A stretch of 64,000 nucleotides of DNA from an uncultured Bacteroidales bacterium (GCA_902763885.1 CACWTU010000005.1:1-64000), one strand, 5' to 3'; shown: positions 1 through 7,926, numbered from the stretch's first letter. Made by a program: numbers and translations. The notes: a model not told the origin generated them from the sequence alone.

Positions 1-294
1 AACTGGCCGGACACCAACGATTACGGTTTCTGGAGCATAACCATGTATGACAAGGAGAATTTCTTTTATGACAACGAGCTGGACCGTTACAACATTACTG
101 ACCGCAGTGATTGTGTAAAGAACCCGGACGGCTCACTTGACATACTCATTCAGTATGAAAAGCCCGCTGAAAATGTAAGCAACTGGCTTCCTGCGCCTAA
201 TGACAAATTCCACCTCTATTTCAGAATCTACAATCCAGTTGAGCGAATAACCAAGAACGAGTGGAATATGCCTACAATTACTCGCTTGGATTGA
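1..294 (+). CDS. DUF1254/DUF1214-type protein, C-terminal fragment
   Basis: The reading frame is open from the first base of the window, so the gene is cut at its 5' end and only about 97 C-terminal residues are visible. The pattern FWSITMYD, then a DN..LDRYNI stretch, NPDGSLDI, NWLPAP and FRIYNP matches my memory of the DUF1214 domain that ends DUF1254/DUF1214 proteins. These are envelope or secreted proteins of unknown biochemical role. The stop is followed within 12 bases by a REP-like palindrome. Family assignment rests on pattern recognition; function is unknown. Confidence 0.75.
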   Translation, partial: NWPDTNDYGFWSITMYDKENFFYDNELDRYNITDRSDCVKNPDGSLDILIQYEKPAENVSNWLPAPNDKFHLYFRIYNPVERITKNEWNMPTITRLD

Positions 295-304
295 GAAAAC
301 GTGT

Positions 305-325
305 AAAAGGGGACTGTCCCCTTTT
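305..325. repeat. REP-like palindrome
   Basis: A perfect inverted repeat with 10-base arms (AAAAGGGGAC / GTCCCCTTTT) around a single central T. It sits just after the stop of the partial first gene and is the shortest, most regular member of the GGGGACtGTCCCC family found at many gene ends in this window. It could act as a terminator hairpin for the upstream gene. Confidence 0.85.
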
Positions 326-422
326 ATGCGTTTTTGGCAAAATGTTGCAAACTTGCAAGTTGTGCTTTCTATTTGTTGGGATTTTTGGAAATTTGATAGA
401 AAAAAGTAATTTTTTTATTGTT

Positions 423-458
423 TTTGAGAACAACGTATCAAAATAGTACGTATCTTTG
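423..458 (+). promoter_or_regulatory. Bacteroidetes-type promoter for the glnK-amt leader
   Basis: TATCTTTG (451-458) matches the TAnnTTTG -7 consensus of Bacteroidetes primary-sigma promoters. A TTTG at 423-426 could be the -33 element, though the 24-base spacing is rather long. Transcription would start about 25 bases before the leader ORF, the same layout seen at the two other leaders. Confidence 0.55.
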
Positions 459-488
459 CCCTCGAAATCAAGAACAAAACAGATTTTC

Positions 489-611
489 ATGTTTATCGGT
501 TTTAAAAATATAACCACTGTTCAGCTGAATAATAACCAGCAGCAGAATAATCAGAACCAGAATAATAATCAGGTTCCGATGGTTATACCTTTTGACCGGT
601 CAGGTATGTAA
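489..611 (+). CDS. Asn/Gln-rich leader peptide of glnK-amt (attenuator)
   Basis: A 40-codon ORF, ATG to TAA, lies between a promoter and an intrinsic terminator upstream of glnK-amt. It encodes 10 Asn and 7 Gln, most of them in the run NNNQQQNNQNQNNNQ (residues 14-28). The stop is followed 25 bases later by the terminator hairpin. The last codons contain GACCGG (594-599), which can pair with CTGGTC (642-647) of the terminator's 5' arm. Inferred role: ribosomes stalled at Asn/Gln codons when the charged tRNAs are scarce would free this segment and prevent termination, switching on ammonium uptake. Codons 20-30 are almost identical in DNA to those of the asnB leader. No protein function for the peptide is implied. 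Confidence 0.8.
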   Translation: MFIGFKNITTVQLNNNQQQNNQNQNNNQVPMVIPFDRSGM

Positions 612-636
612 CTGTTCGTATTAAATCAAAAAATAT

Positions 637-669
637 AAAGGCTGGTCTTTTTGAGACCGGCCTTTTTTT
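637..669 (+). terminator. Attenuator terminator before glnK
   Basis: A 12-bp stem (637-648 with 654-665, one G-T pair) and a 5-base TTTTG loop are followed by a T run to 669. It lies between the leader ORF stop and glnK, so it would end transcription before the structural genes unless the 5' arm is sequestered by the leader-ORF end (594-599). Confidence 0.85.
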
Positions 670-725
670 GTTTCATGATGGATCCAACAAACAAATAATT
701 GTCAAACCCTTTAAAACAAACTAAT

Positions 726-1073
726 ATGAAGAAAATTGAAGCAATCATCCGTAAAACTAAGTTTGAGGATGTAAAGGAGGCTCTCTTTGAGGCTGACATC
801 AACTGGTTCTCGTATTCAGAGGTACATGCCATCGGTCAGGACCGTCAGGACCGTATCTACCGTGGCGTTATGTACAGCACTGACATCATCTCACGTATCG
901 AGATTACTATCATCTGCCGTGACCAGTTTGTTGAGCCTGCCATCAATGCCATTATGGGTGCAGCCCGTACAGGTCAGGTGGGTGATGGCCGAATCTTTGT
1001 GAGCCCCGTGGATGACACATGGTCAATCCGTACCGGCGAACACGGTGATACCGTATTGAGAGACAAGAAGTAA
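726..1073 (+). CDS. glnK: P-II nitrogen regulatory protein GlnK
   Basis: A 115-residue P-II family signal protein; these trimers bind ATP/ADP and 2-oxoglutarate and gate the Amt ammonium channel. MKKIEAIIR at the N-terminus, the T-loop with YRGVMY (Tyr at the position uridylylated in enterobacterial P-II), ARTGQVGDGRIFV and the IRTGE end are all present. An in-frame ATG at 699 would add nine residues not typical of the family, so the start at 726 is preferred. It lies 27 bases upstream of amt, the classic glnK-amt pair, behind the Asn/Gln leader and terminator. Whether the Tyr is modified in this organism cannot be told from sequence. Confidence 0.93.
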   Translation: MKKIEAIIRKTKFEDVKEALFEADINWFSYSEVHAIGQDRQDRIYRGVMYSTDIISRIEITIICRDQFVEPAINAIMGAARTGQVGDGRIFVSPVDDTWSIRTGEHGDTVLRDKK

Positions 1074-1100
1074 ATGTAAAAACAATTAAATCATTAAGTT

Positions 1101-2327
1101 ATGGAAGACATTTCAACAATTAGCGGACTTGATACCGTATGGGTATTGATAGCAGCAATGCTAGTGTTCTTTATGCAACCGGGATTTGCGCTGGTTGAAG
1201 CAGGTTTTACCCGTTCCAAGAACACAGCCAACATATTAATGAAGAACTTTGTGGATTTCATGGTCGGTTCATTCCTTTTCTGGATGATAGGATTCGGCCT
1301 GATGCATGGAAGCGGCAACGGTTTCATCGGAAGCCTACATCTTTTTGACTGGTCATTCTTTGGTGACACAAACGTTCCGGCAGAATGTACCTTGATTTTC
1401 CAAACAGTATTCTGCGCCACAGCCGCCACTATAGTATCAGGCGGTATGGCTGAGAGAACCAAGTTCTCAATGTACATCCTTATTTCAATCATCATCTCTG
1501 TAATCATCTATCCCATTGAGGGTCACTGGACCTGGGGCGGCGGCTGGCTGTCAGAGCTTGGTTTCCATGATTTTGCAGGTTCAACAGTTGTTCACTCTTG
1601 CGGTGGCGTGATTGCTCTTGCAGGTGCAATGGTACTTGGTCCACGTATCGGTAAGTACTCAAAGACTGGTGAGTCTCGCGCTATTCCCGGTCACAACCTG
1701 ACATTCGGTGCTCTGGGCGTATTCATCCTCTGGTTCGGATGGTTCGGTTTCAACCCCGGTTCACAACTTGGTGCTGAGGGTATGGAGAACGCTATTGCAA
1801 TCTCTCATGTAATGTGCACAACCAACATGGCTGCAGCTACAGGCGGTATCTCAGTTCTGTTCCTCACATGGTTGGTTTACGGCAAACCTTCACTCTCACT
1901 GGTATGCAACGGCATCCTGGCTGGTCTGGTAGGTATCACAGCCGGTTGCGACCTGGTATCAATAGGTGGTGCAGCAATCATCGGTGCAGTCTGTGGTATC
2001 GCAATGGTTGGTTCTGTTGCCCTGATTGACAAGATTTGCAAGATTGATGATCCCGTTGGTGCTGTTTCTGTTCATGGAACATGCGGTATCCTGGGTACTC
2101 TCATGACCGGTATGTTTGCAGTTGACGGTGGCCTGTTCTACGGTGGCGGCTGGCACTTCCTGGGTGTTGAGGCTCTCGGTTCACTGGTAACTTGCGCTTG
2201 GTCATTCGGTCTTGGCCTGCTCACATTCGTTATCCTCAAGAAGGTTCATGGCATTCGCGTTGAGGCCAGAGTTGAAGAGGAAGGATTGGATATTTATGAG
2301 CATGGAGAGACTGCTTACAACATTTAA
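1101..2327 (+). CDS. amt: Ammonium transporter Amt
   Basis: A 408-residue polytopic membrane protein of the Amt/MEP/Rh family that conducts ammonium across the inner membrane. Family landmarks seen include the N-terminal GFALVEAGFTRSKN segment, GGWLSELGFHDFAGSTVVHS with the first pore His region, WFGWFGFNPGS, and the VHGTCGILGT segment with the second pore His. Length is normal for the family. There is no cleavable signal peptide. It follows glnK by 27 bases and should be co-transcribed with it under the Asn/Gln leader attenuator. An AT-rich intergenic repeat begins five bases after the stop. Confidence 0.95.
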   Translation: MEDISTISGLDTVWVLIAAMLVFFMQPGFALVEAGFTRSKNTANILMKNFVDFMVGSFLFWMIGFGLMHGSGNGFIGSLHLFDWSFFGDTNVPAECTLIFQTVFCATAATIVSGGMAERTKFSMYILISIIISVIIYPIEGHWTWGGGWLSELGFHDFAGSTVVHSCGGVIALAGAMVLGPRIGKYSKTGESRAIPGHNLTFGALGVFILWFGWFGFNPGSQLGAEGMENAIAISHVMCTTNMAAATGGISVLFLTWLVYGKPSLSLVCNGILAGLVGITAGCDLVSIGGAAIIGAVCGIAMVGSVALIDKICKIDDPVGAVSVHGTCGILGTLMTGMFAVDGGLFYGGGWHFLGVEALGSLVTCAWSFGLGLLTFVILKKVHGIRVEARVEEEGLDIYEHGETAYNI

Positions 2328-2331
2328 ATAT

Positions 2332-2469
2332 AATTGAAAATTGAGAATTGAAAATTGAAAATTGGTGAGATTTGGATTTTGATTCGGAATTAAAATTAAA
2401 AACATCTATATAAAATAGTTGAGTAGACCTACGCAGATGCTTGTAATTCTCAATTTTCAATTTTCAATT
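2332..2469. repeat. AT-rich ATTGAAA heptamer arrays, inverted pair
   Basis: At 2332-2364 there is a direct array of ATTGAAA/ATTGAGA heptamers; at 2445-2469 the complementary array (AATTCTCAATTTTCAATTT) occurs in the other orientation, so the two could fold together. The same arrays recur near 14880-14902 and 46988-47020. No coding signal is seen between amt and the gene at 2583. Confidence 0.7.
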
Positions 2470-2490
2470 ATGTCACTTCGTTCCATGATT

Positions 2491-2554
2491 CTTGTCGCGA
2501 CTCGGGATAGAAAGTAAACTTTCTCTCCTCTCACTGCTCCAAGAATTCTCAATT
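2491..2554. repeat. Intergenic repeat with hairpin, copy 1
   Basis: The reverse complement of 14801-14867: conserved flanks (TTGTCGCGACTCGGGATA and CTCTCCTCTC.CTGCTCC) surround a short perfect hairpin GAAAGT-aa-ACTTTC (2510-2523). The hairpin sequence differs from that of the other copy while pairing is kept. Located upstream of the outer-membrane protein gene at 2583. Confidence 0.7.
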
Positions 2555-2582
2555 AAAATAACGCCTTACAAATTAAAGAATT

Positions 2583-3275
2583 ATGAAAAAGATTTTCTCA
2601 TTAGTAACATTAGTGATAGCAATTGTGGCACCTGTAAGTGCCGAAGTGGAAACAACCGTAGGAGCCGATGTGGTCAGCCGTTATATCTGGCGTGGCTGTG
2701 ATCTGGGCGATGCAGCTTTTCAACCCACATTGGGCGTAAGCGCCGCAGGATTTGACCTGTCACTCTGGGGAAGTACCGGTATAGTAAACTTTACTGATAC
2801 CAAAGAGTTTGATGTAACCTTGAGCTACGGCATTGCCGGACTCAGCGTAGGCGTAACAGACTATTGGTTCAGCACAGGTATTGAGCCATACGGACGCTAT
2901 TTCGGATATAAGGAAAAAGAGACCGATCATGTGTTTGAGGCATTCCTGGGCTATGATCTTGGATTTGCATCCATATCCTGGTACACAAACTTTGCCGGTA
3001 ATGATTTCAAGGCCAACGGAGACCGTGCGTACAGCTCATACTGTGAGATATCGGCACCCTTCAGTGCTTTTGGAGCTGACTGGACCGCAACTGCCGGATT
3101 CGTTGCATCAGAGAGCGTTGAGTATGCAACTGAAGGATTCTCAGTTACCAATCTCTCTGTCACTGCCAAAAAAGAGCTTGAGATATCGGACCGTTTCAGC
3201 CTTCCTATATCGGCAGGACTCACCGTTAACCCCTGCTCTGAGATGGCCTACCTGGTATTCGGAATCTCATTCTGA
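2583..3275 (+). CDS. Putative outer-membrane beta-barrel protein
   Basis: A 230-residue protein with a signal peptide (MKKIFSLVTLVIAIVAPVSA, cleavage likely after SA). The mature part alternates hydrophobic and polar residues with many Gly and aromatic residues (VSRYIWRG, LSYGIAGLSVGVTDYWF) and ends in FGISF, a terminal Phe typical of outer-membrane barrels. The N-terminal VSRYIWRG.DLG pattern resembles TorF-type putative porins. It follows amt but is separated by 255 bases of repeats, so co-transcription is uncertain; a role in nutrient passage is only a guess. Confidence 0.7.
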   Translation: MKKIFSLVTLVIAIVAPVSAEVETTVGADVVSRYIWRGCDLGDAAFQPTLGVSAAGFDLSLWGSTGIVNFTDTKEFDVTLSYGIAGLSVGVTDYWFSTGIEPYGRYFGYKEKETDHVFEAFLGYDLGFASISWYTNFAGNDFKANGDRAYSSYCEISAPFSAFGADWTATAGFVASESVEYATEGFSVTNLSVTAKKELEISDRFSLPISAGLTVNPCSEMAYLVFGISF

Positions 3276-3294
3276 TTTGTTCATTTTTTGAAAG

Positions 3295-3360
3295 TAACCC
3301 GAAAGGGAAGTCCCCCTGTGTCATGTGAGATGGCACAGGGGGACTGTCCCTTTCGGGTCA
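3295..3360. repeat. REP-like long inverted repeat between convergent genes
   Basis: Two arms (about 3295-3323 and 3330-3360) are inverted copies of AACCCGAAAGGGACAGTCCCCCTGTG with a one-base deletion in the left arm. The right arm supplies the stop codon of the - strand gene at 3358. Probably acts as a bidirectional terminator between convergent genes. Confidence 0.85.
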
Positions 3361-3906
3361 CTTCAGTTTCTTCATCTCATAACCCAGGCGGTGCAGCTCA
3401 ATAGCTGCGCCTATTGAGAACATAACCTGAACAGCGCGGGCATAGACGTAGAATGCACGGCGGCTTTGAGGCTCTATTTTCTCCTGGCGTATGAATGTGA
3501 CAGCGGTCTGGGCGCATGTCTGCATCAGGGATGTGATCTGCTGTGCTTGCTTGCCATCGGGCAACAGACCAAGTATGTCTTTCAGAATATGGTCATCCAT
3601 ATCATCAAAACCGTTAGGCCCCAGCAGCACGCTGTAGGGCTGATCTTTCAGCTTGTTCCAATTGCGGTTCCACCAGCAGGCTACAGCCATACCAATATAA
3701 CCGGCCCAGGCTACTGAAACCGTAGGGTAGGCGGCAATCTCCTTCACGCCGTCGGCAATATACTCCGGTGCAAGTTCCTTCCACTTAAGGTCTATGTCAT
3801 CGGACCTGAGCAGAATGCCTTCAAGCATCCCTGCATCGGTACATATCTTTAGTAATTCCCTCTCCAGACGGTCCTGGAACATGTTGTAGTACAACTGGTC
3901 TTCCAT
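3358..3906 (-). CDS. Conserved hypothetical protein
   Basis: A 182-residue cytoplasmic protein without signal peptide; I do not recognise a named family. It starts MEDQLYYNMFQDRLERELL, is rich in helix-forming residues and has one moderately hydrophobic stretch (VSVAWAGYIGMAVACWW, about residues 63-79) flanked by charged residues. Its stop codon is the last base triplet of a REP-like arm. Its promoter is probably the - strand -7 box at 3927-3934, divergent from the alpha-galactosidase gene. No functional inference is offered. Confidence 0.75.
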   Translation of the reverse strand: MEDQLYYNMFQDRLERELLKICTDAGMLEGILLRSDDIDLKWKELAPEYIADGVKEIAAYPTVSVAWAGYIGMAVACWWNRNWNKLKDQPYSVLLGPNGFDDMDDHILKDILGLLPDGKQAQQITSLMQTCAQTAVTFIRQEKIEPQSRRAFYVYARAVQVMFSIGAAIELHRLGYEMKKLK

Positions 3907-3926
3907 ATCGTGATATTATTGGACAG

Positions 3927-3949
3927 CAAAGGTAATTTTTTTACCTTTG
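3927..3949. promoter_or_regulatory. Divergent -7 boxes in a perfect inverted repeat
   Basis: CAAAGGTAA (3927-3935) and TTACCTTTG (3941-3949) form a 9-base perfect inverted repeat. Each arm read outward contains TACCTTTG, a full match to the Bacteroidetes -7 TAnnTTTG. The + strand box serves the alpha-galactosidase gene (ATTG at 3918-3921 as possible -33, 20-base spacer) and the - strand box serves the hypothetical gene at 3358. Confidence 0.55.
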
Positions 3950-3977
3950 TGCCATTCACAACTTACTGACAAATATT

Positions 3978-5207
3978 ATGAGAAAACTTACAGGAGCGCT
4001 GCTTATGGCAGCCATGCTGGTTCCTGATTGGAGCGCAGCACAGAAATGGGAAGGTTTGGCCGATACGCCCCAGATGGGCTGGAACAGCTGGAACAAGTTC
4101 GGACAGAACATCAGTGAGAAACTTATCCGTGAGCAGGCCGATGCAATGGTGGCTGAAGGACTGGTTGATGCCGGATACATTTATCTCAATATGGATGACT
4201 GCTGGCACGGCGAGCGTGATGCCGACGGATTTGTTCAGCCTGATCCCAAGACATTCCCTTCAGGAATCGAGTCTCTGGCCGATTACGTTCACTCTAAAGG
4301 TATGAAACTGGGTATATATTCCGATGCGGGCCGTAAGACCTGCGCCGGCCGTACCGGTAGTTTCGGTCATGAGTATCAGGATGCCCTGCAGTATGCCCGC
4401 TGGGGAATTGACTACCTTAAATATGACTGGTGCTCAAGTGAGAACATCAACCCGCGTGGTGCATATACCCTGATGCGTGACGCTCTGCGTGCCGCCGGCC
4501 GCCCCATACTGTTCAGCATGTGCGAGTGGGGTACCAACAAGCCCTGGGAGTGGGCTGAGAATGTAGGCCACTCATGGCGTACCACCGGCGATATCACTGC
4601 CCGTTTTGCAGGCAACCCCCGTCAGCGCGGCTGGGGGCAGACCGTTCTGAGCATCATTGACCAGAACGCTCCCTTACGCAAATACGCAGGTCCGGGCCAC
4701 TGGAATGACCCCGATATGCTTGAGGTTGGCAACGGCATGAGCGTCAATGAGGACCGCGCCCACTTTAGCATGTGGTGCATGATGGCCGCTCCTCTGATTC
4801 TTGGTAATGACCTTTCAAAGATGACCGATGAGACCCGCGCCATCATTCTTAACAAAAAGGTGATAGCCATTGATCAGGACAAGCTGGGAGTTCAGGGTCT
4901 GCGCTACAAGACAGAAAACGAGATAGAGTATTGGTTCAAGCCGCTGGAAGGTGGTGACTGGGCATTCTGCCTGCTCAACCGCAGCACAGAACCCGTAGAG
5001 TGCAACATCAACTGGCAGGACTACAACTTTACCGATGATGAGGTGAGCCACCTTTCAACATCATTTGACGCCATAACCTATAACATTGAGAATCTGTGGG
5101 AATCAAACGCCAAGAAGGCAAAGGTGGGCACCACCAAGAAGGCTCTCAAGGTAACGGTTCCCGGCCACGATGTGGCAATGTACCGCCTCACGCCAAACAA
5201 AAAATGA
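3978..5207 (+). CDS. Alpha-galactosidase, glycoside hydrolase family 27
   Basis: A 409-residue secreted or periplasmic enzyme that releases terminal alpha-linked galactose from oligosaccharides. It has a signal peptide (MRKLTGALLMAAMLVPDWSAAQ), the GH27 opening TPQMGWNSWNKFG, the YLKYDWCSS motif with the catalytic nucleophile (Asp at residue 150), and GHWNDPDMLEVGNG carrying the general acid/base Asp. C-terminal beta-sandwich residues follow. Length fits the family. The TGA stop is the first triplet of a double REP-like element. With the nearby GH10 xylanase it suggests plant-polysaccharide use, although no SusCD pair is adjacent. Confidence 0.93.
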   Translation: MRKLTGALLMAAMLVPDWSAAQKWEGLADTPQMGWNSWNKFGQNISEKLIREQADAMVAEGLVDAGYIYLNMDDCWHGERDADGFVQPDPKTFPSGIESLADYVHSKGMKLGIYSDAGRKTCAGRTGSFGHEYQDALQYARWGIDYLKYDWCSSENINPRGAYTLMRDALRAAGRPILFSMCEWGTNKPWEWAENVGHSWRTTGDITARFAGNPRQRGWGQTVLSIIDQNAPLRKYAGPGHWNDPDMLEVGNGMSVNEDRAHFSMWCMMAAPLILGNDLSKMTDETRAIILNKKVIAIDQDKLGVQGLRYKTENEIEYWFKPLEGGDWAFCLLNRSTEPVECNINWQDYNFTDDEVSHLSTSFDAITYNIENLWESNAKKAKVGTTKKALKVTVPGHDVAMYRLTPNKK

Positions 5208-5274
5208 CCCAAAAGGGACAGTCCCCTTTGGGCCATTTTTTGGACACATTGGGGACTGTCCCCTTTGGGTCACT
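5203..5274. repeat. Double REP-like element between convergent genes
   Basis: Two consecutive palindromic units (about 5203-5238 and 5239-5274), each with AAGGGGACtGTCCCCTTTGGG-type cores and GACCC/GGGTC ends. It begins at the stop codon of the alpha-galactosidase gene and its other end contains the stop codon (5270-5272) of the - strand SGNH hydrolase gene. Confidence 0.85.
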
Positions 5275-5929
5275 TTATAGCTTCAAGCAGCTGATCACAG
5301 ATGGCCTTCATTCCGCTTATGGATGGATGGCCATTCTGTTTTTCTATGTCGTGCAGTTCAATAAGCTGTACGCCGTAGTGCTTGCAGACTTCACGCATGG
5401 ACTCGTTGACATCTTCATTCAGCTCAGAGTTCAGGATAGAGTAGAGCTCAGCCTTGGGATACTGTTTCTTGAGCATATCCAGCAGGCATGCCAGAGCCGG
5501 ACGGAAATTCTTGCAGTCATCCTTGGTCCAGTCTGAATACTGGTACTCGCCCATTGGAGCACGTGCCCATGCATCGTTGGTGCCGCCAAAAACAAAGATT
5601 ATATCCGGGTTGCCCAGCTTGTCAACGCGTGAGATGAAGTTGTTACGTGAAGCATCCATACGGCCATATCCAGTACCACAGATGGTTGTGCCGCCCCATG
5701 AATCATTCTTTTCAAGCACATATCCCTTAGCCTTGATGTAAAGGTCCCACCAGGTCTGGCTAACCTCTGTCACATCATTGCGGTCATTTGGATAGAACGG
5801 ATTGTAACCCTCAGGGTTCACGCCCTGGAATGTGGAGTAAGAGTCACCCAGGATAGAAACTTTCTTAGTCTGGGCTGATGTTGCCATAACGGCCATAGCC
5901 ATAAGCACAATTGAAAACAGTTTTCTCAT
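5270..5929 (-). CDS. SGNH/GDSL-type hydrolase, secreted
   Basis: A 219-residue hydrolase with a signal peptide (MRKLFSIVLMAMAVMATSAQ). An ATG four codons further upstream (5941) is possible, but MRKL gives the cleaner signal peptide. Block I is SILGDSYSTF with the Ser nucleophile, block III is FVFGGTNDAWA (GxND), and NGHPSISGM near the C-terminus supplies the catalytic His. Such enzymes are esterases acting on acylated sugars or lipids; the substrate cannot be fixed. It converges on the alpha-galactosidase gene, so the two are separate transcripts. Confidence 0.85.
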   Translation of the reverse strand: MRKLFSIVLMAMAVMATSAQTKKVSILGDSYSTFQGVNPEGYNPFYPNDRNDVTEVSQTWWDLYIKAKGYVLEKNDSWGGTTICGTGYGRMDASRNNFISRVDKLGNPDIIFVFGGTNDAWARAPMGEYQYSDWTKDDCKNFRPALACLLDMLKKQYPKAELYSILNSELNEDVNESMREVCKHYGVQLIELHDIEKQNGHPSISGMKAICDQLLEAIK

Positions 5930-5980
5930 AATCATTGTCAATTATATTTGATGCGGTAAAGTTACACAAAAAAACATAAG

Positions 5981-6012
5981 GTGGCACAGGGGGACTGTCC
6001 CCTTTGTGTCAT
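5981..6012. repeat. REP-like palindrome
   Basis: GGCACAGGGGGACtGTCCCCTTTGTGTC, an imperfect inverted repeat, sits in the divergent region between the SGNH hydrolase and the exonuclease gene. This copy is therefore upstream of genes on both sides rather than at a gene end. A TACATTTG -7 box for the exonuclease gene follows at 6022-6029. Confidence 0.8.
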
Positions 6013-6070
6013 TTTTTTGCGTACATTTGTCTAAACTTTATGACGAACAAACAATTTGTGAGCTTAAGAG

Positions 6071-6562
6071 ATGAGAGATTTTGCGGCAATAGACTTTGAA
6101 ACTGCTAATAATGAGCGCAGTTCTGTTTGTTCAGTAGGTGTTGTCATTGTTCGTGATGGGGAGATAGTGGATACTTTCTATTCTCTTATCCAGCCGGAAC
6201 CTAATTATTATAACTATTGGTGCACTCAGGTACACGGCTTGTGCTGCCAGGATACCGATGACGCACCGGTGTTCCCAAAAGTATGGGCACAGGTGGAACC
6301 TTTGATCCAAGGTCTGCCATTGGTTGCCCATAACAAACCGTTTGATGAAGGCTGCCTGAAGTCCGTCTTCCGCGTCTATCAGATGGATTACCCTGATTAT
6401 GAGTTCTATGATACCCTCTGTGTTTCACGGCGAGTGCTCCCTGATTTGGAGAACCACCAGCTGCAAACCGTCGCAGCAGCCTGCGGCTACTGCTTAGAGA
6501 ATCATCACCACGCGCTTGCTGATGCTGAAGCCTGTGCATGGATAGCAAGAGAAATACTATAA
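6071..6562 (+). CDS. DEDDh 3'-5' exonuclease (DnaQ/epsilon-like)
   Basis: A 163-residue single-domain exonuclease. Exo I FAAIDFETAN gives the first Asp and Glu, Exo II VAHNKPFDEG the second Asp, and Exo III HHALADAEACA the His and last Asp, so all DEDDh residues are present. Stand-alone proteins of this size remove nucleotides from DNA or RNA 3' ends in repair or RNA turnover; the exact role is not deducible. A TACATTTG -7 box lies at 6022-6029. The acetyltransferase gene starts only 6 bases after the stop, so the two probably form an operon. Confidence 0.88.
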   Translation: MRDFAAIDFETANNERSSVCSVGVVIVRDGEIVDTFYSLIQPEPNYYNYWCTQVHGLCCQDTDDAPVFPKVWAQVEPLIQGLPLVAHNKPFDEGCLKSVFRVYQMDYPDYEFYDTLCVSRRVLPDLENHQLQTVAAACGYCLENHHHALADAEACAWIAREIL

Positions 6563-6568
6563 GAAATA

Positions 6569-7186
6569 ATGAAACAGGAAATAAATCCCAAGGATACTAA
6601 TAGAGCCATTGCATTTGAGCTGTGGACAAAGTCGCCTATGCCGATGGTGACGCTCACTAAGACGTTTGACGTAACGCGGCTGCGCAAGGTGAGCCGAAGG
6701 CGCGGAATGAAGTTCAATATGTTGCTGTGCTGGTGCATCGGTCGTGCTGCATCAAAGATAGAGGAGTTTTACATGCTGCCCCAGGACGGGAAACTATACA
6801 AATATGACCGCATGGCCATCAACGTGATAGCGAACAATGTTAAGGGCGGACTGAGTTTCTGCGATGTTGCCGTCAGCGATGATCTGGAGAAGTTTAATGC
6901 TAATTATCTTCACCTGACAGAGACCATCAGCCAGACCTGTCAGGATATCCTGGATGATGAAGCCGTGATCGTAGGCACATCGGCAGTTACGGGTACGGAA
7001 CTGGACAGCCTCGTCAATCAGTATAGCGGCATCTTCAACAATCCCTTTGTGGCGTGGGGCCGATACCGCAAAGGCTGGCTCAAGACAACCTTGCCCATCT
7101 CCTTCCAGTTCCACCACGCCCAGATGGACGGTTGCCAAGCCGCCCGTTTTCTGGAAGAACTTCAAAAGACAATTAATACGATATAA
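6569..7186 (+). CDS. CatA-like (type A chloramphenicol acetyltransferase family) protein
   Basis: A 205-residue cytoplasmic protein of the CAT family. The C-terminal FQFHHAQMDGCQAARF matches the catalytic HHxxxDG motif, with the His acting as general base in acetyl transfer from acetyl-CoA, and the N-terminal FELWTKSPMPMVTLTKTFDVT resembles the CAT fold start. Chromosomal CatA-like proteins often do not confer resistance, so chloramphenicol is only one possible substrate. It follows the exonuclease gene by 6 bases. A REP-like unit starts 8 bases after the stop. Confidence 0.8.
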   Translation: MKQEINPKDTNRAIAFELWTKSPMPMVTLTKTFDVTRLRKVSRRRGMKFNMLLCWCIGRAASKIEEFYMLPQDGKLYKYDRMAINVIANNVKGGLSFCDVAVSDDLEKFNANYLHLTETISQTCQDILDDEAVIVGTSAVTGTELDSLVNQYSGIFNNPFVAWGRYRKGWLKTTLPISFQFHHAQMDGCQAARFLEELQKTINTI

Positions 7187-7193
7187 TGGAATT

Positions 7194-7222
7194 GTGACCC
7201 AGGGGGACAGTCCCTCTGTGCC
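7194..7222. repeat. REP-like palindrome, degenerate
   Basis: GTGACCCAGGGGGACAGTCCCTCTGTG is a shortened member of the family at the end of the CAT-like gene. A GTGCCATTTTGAGTCA remnant continues to the mtgA stop at 7261. Confidence 0.7.
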
Positions 7223-7260
7223 GCCGTTCACTCCAAATCTTCCCGATGTGCCATTTTGAG

Positions 7261-7926
7261 TCATTGCATCTGCTCAAGCAGAGCGTTGCAGCGGTTGCGC
7301 TGGTAAGTAGTAAGTTTTGTGGGATTGTACTTTAGCGGGTTGGGCAGGCAAATGGCAATTGATACGGCCTGCCTGCGAGTTAGTTTGTTAGCGTGACATC
7401 CAAAAAAATGTTCTGCGGCGGCTTCGGCCCCATAGATGCCGGGGCCCATCTCAATCACGTTAAGGTAAACCTCCATTATCCGGTCCTTGCTCCAAAGCAG
7501 TTCAATAAGGACGGTCCAATAGGCCTCCCATACTTTTCTGATGCCTGTACGGGAGCCGAATGAAAATACGTTTTTGGCCGTTTGCTGCGATATGGTGCTG
7601 CAGCCACGCAGCTTGGTCCCTTTGTTCATGTGATCATCCCGCATCTTCCTGATCTCATCCCAATCAAAACCATGATGGTCATAGAACTTCTGATCCTCAG
7701 TCAGAACCACAGCTTTGGCAAGTTGGGGCGATATCTTATCCAGGCTAACCCATGTGTGCCGTGTTTCATACGTCTCTACTTTCCTGTTCTGGATGGTACG
7801 TTTAAGCATAAGCGGAGTGTATATTACGGGAACATAGCGCAACAGCAGCACCAGAGCCAGGCTCAGTGCTATAAAGAGTAGGGGGAGCCTTACAAGTAGC
7901 TTATATTTCCGCTTGCGTTTCTTCAT
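7261..7926 (-). CDS. mtgA: Monofunctional peptidoglycan glycosyltransferase MtgA
   Basis: A 221-residue GT51 enzyme that polymerises lipid II into glycan strands at the outer face of the inner membrane. A basic N-terminus (MKKRKRKYK) precedes one TM segment (about residues 10-30), then the GT51 signatures TEDQKFYDHHGFDWDEI (catalytic Glu), GCSTISQQTAKNVF, and KDRIMEVYLNVIEMGPGIYGAEAAA. There is no transpeptidase domain, so it is the monofunctional type. The frame stays open 56 codons further upstream, but that part crosses a REP-like element and a pseudogene, so the start at 7926 is chosen. Confidence 0.93.
   Translation of the reverse strand: MKKRKRKYKLLVRLPLLFIALSLALVLLLRYVPVIYTPLMLKRTIQNRKVETYETRHTWVSLDKISPQLAKAVVLTEDQKFYDHHGFDWDEIRKMRDDHMNKGTKLRGCSTISQQTAKNVFSFGSRTGIRKVWEAYWTVLIELLWSKDRIMEVYLNVIEMGPGIYGAEAAAEHFFGCHANKLTRRQAVSIAICLPNPLKYNPTKLTTYQRNRCNALLEQMQ

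Noticed and set aside
20..294. Translation start of the first gene at position 43
   Set aside because: The frame is open to base 1 with family-like residues (NDYGFWSIT) before that Met, so the gene is cut by the window edge.
305..325. REP units as insertion-sequence ends
   Set aside because: No transposase ORF lies between any pair of units in the window; they look like non-autonomous palindromes.
6131..6548. Opposite-strand ORFs over the exonuclease and other genes
   Set aside because: They have no family-like motifs and unusual composition; they are antisense shadows of well-supported genes.
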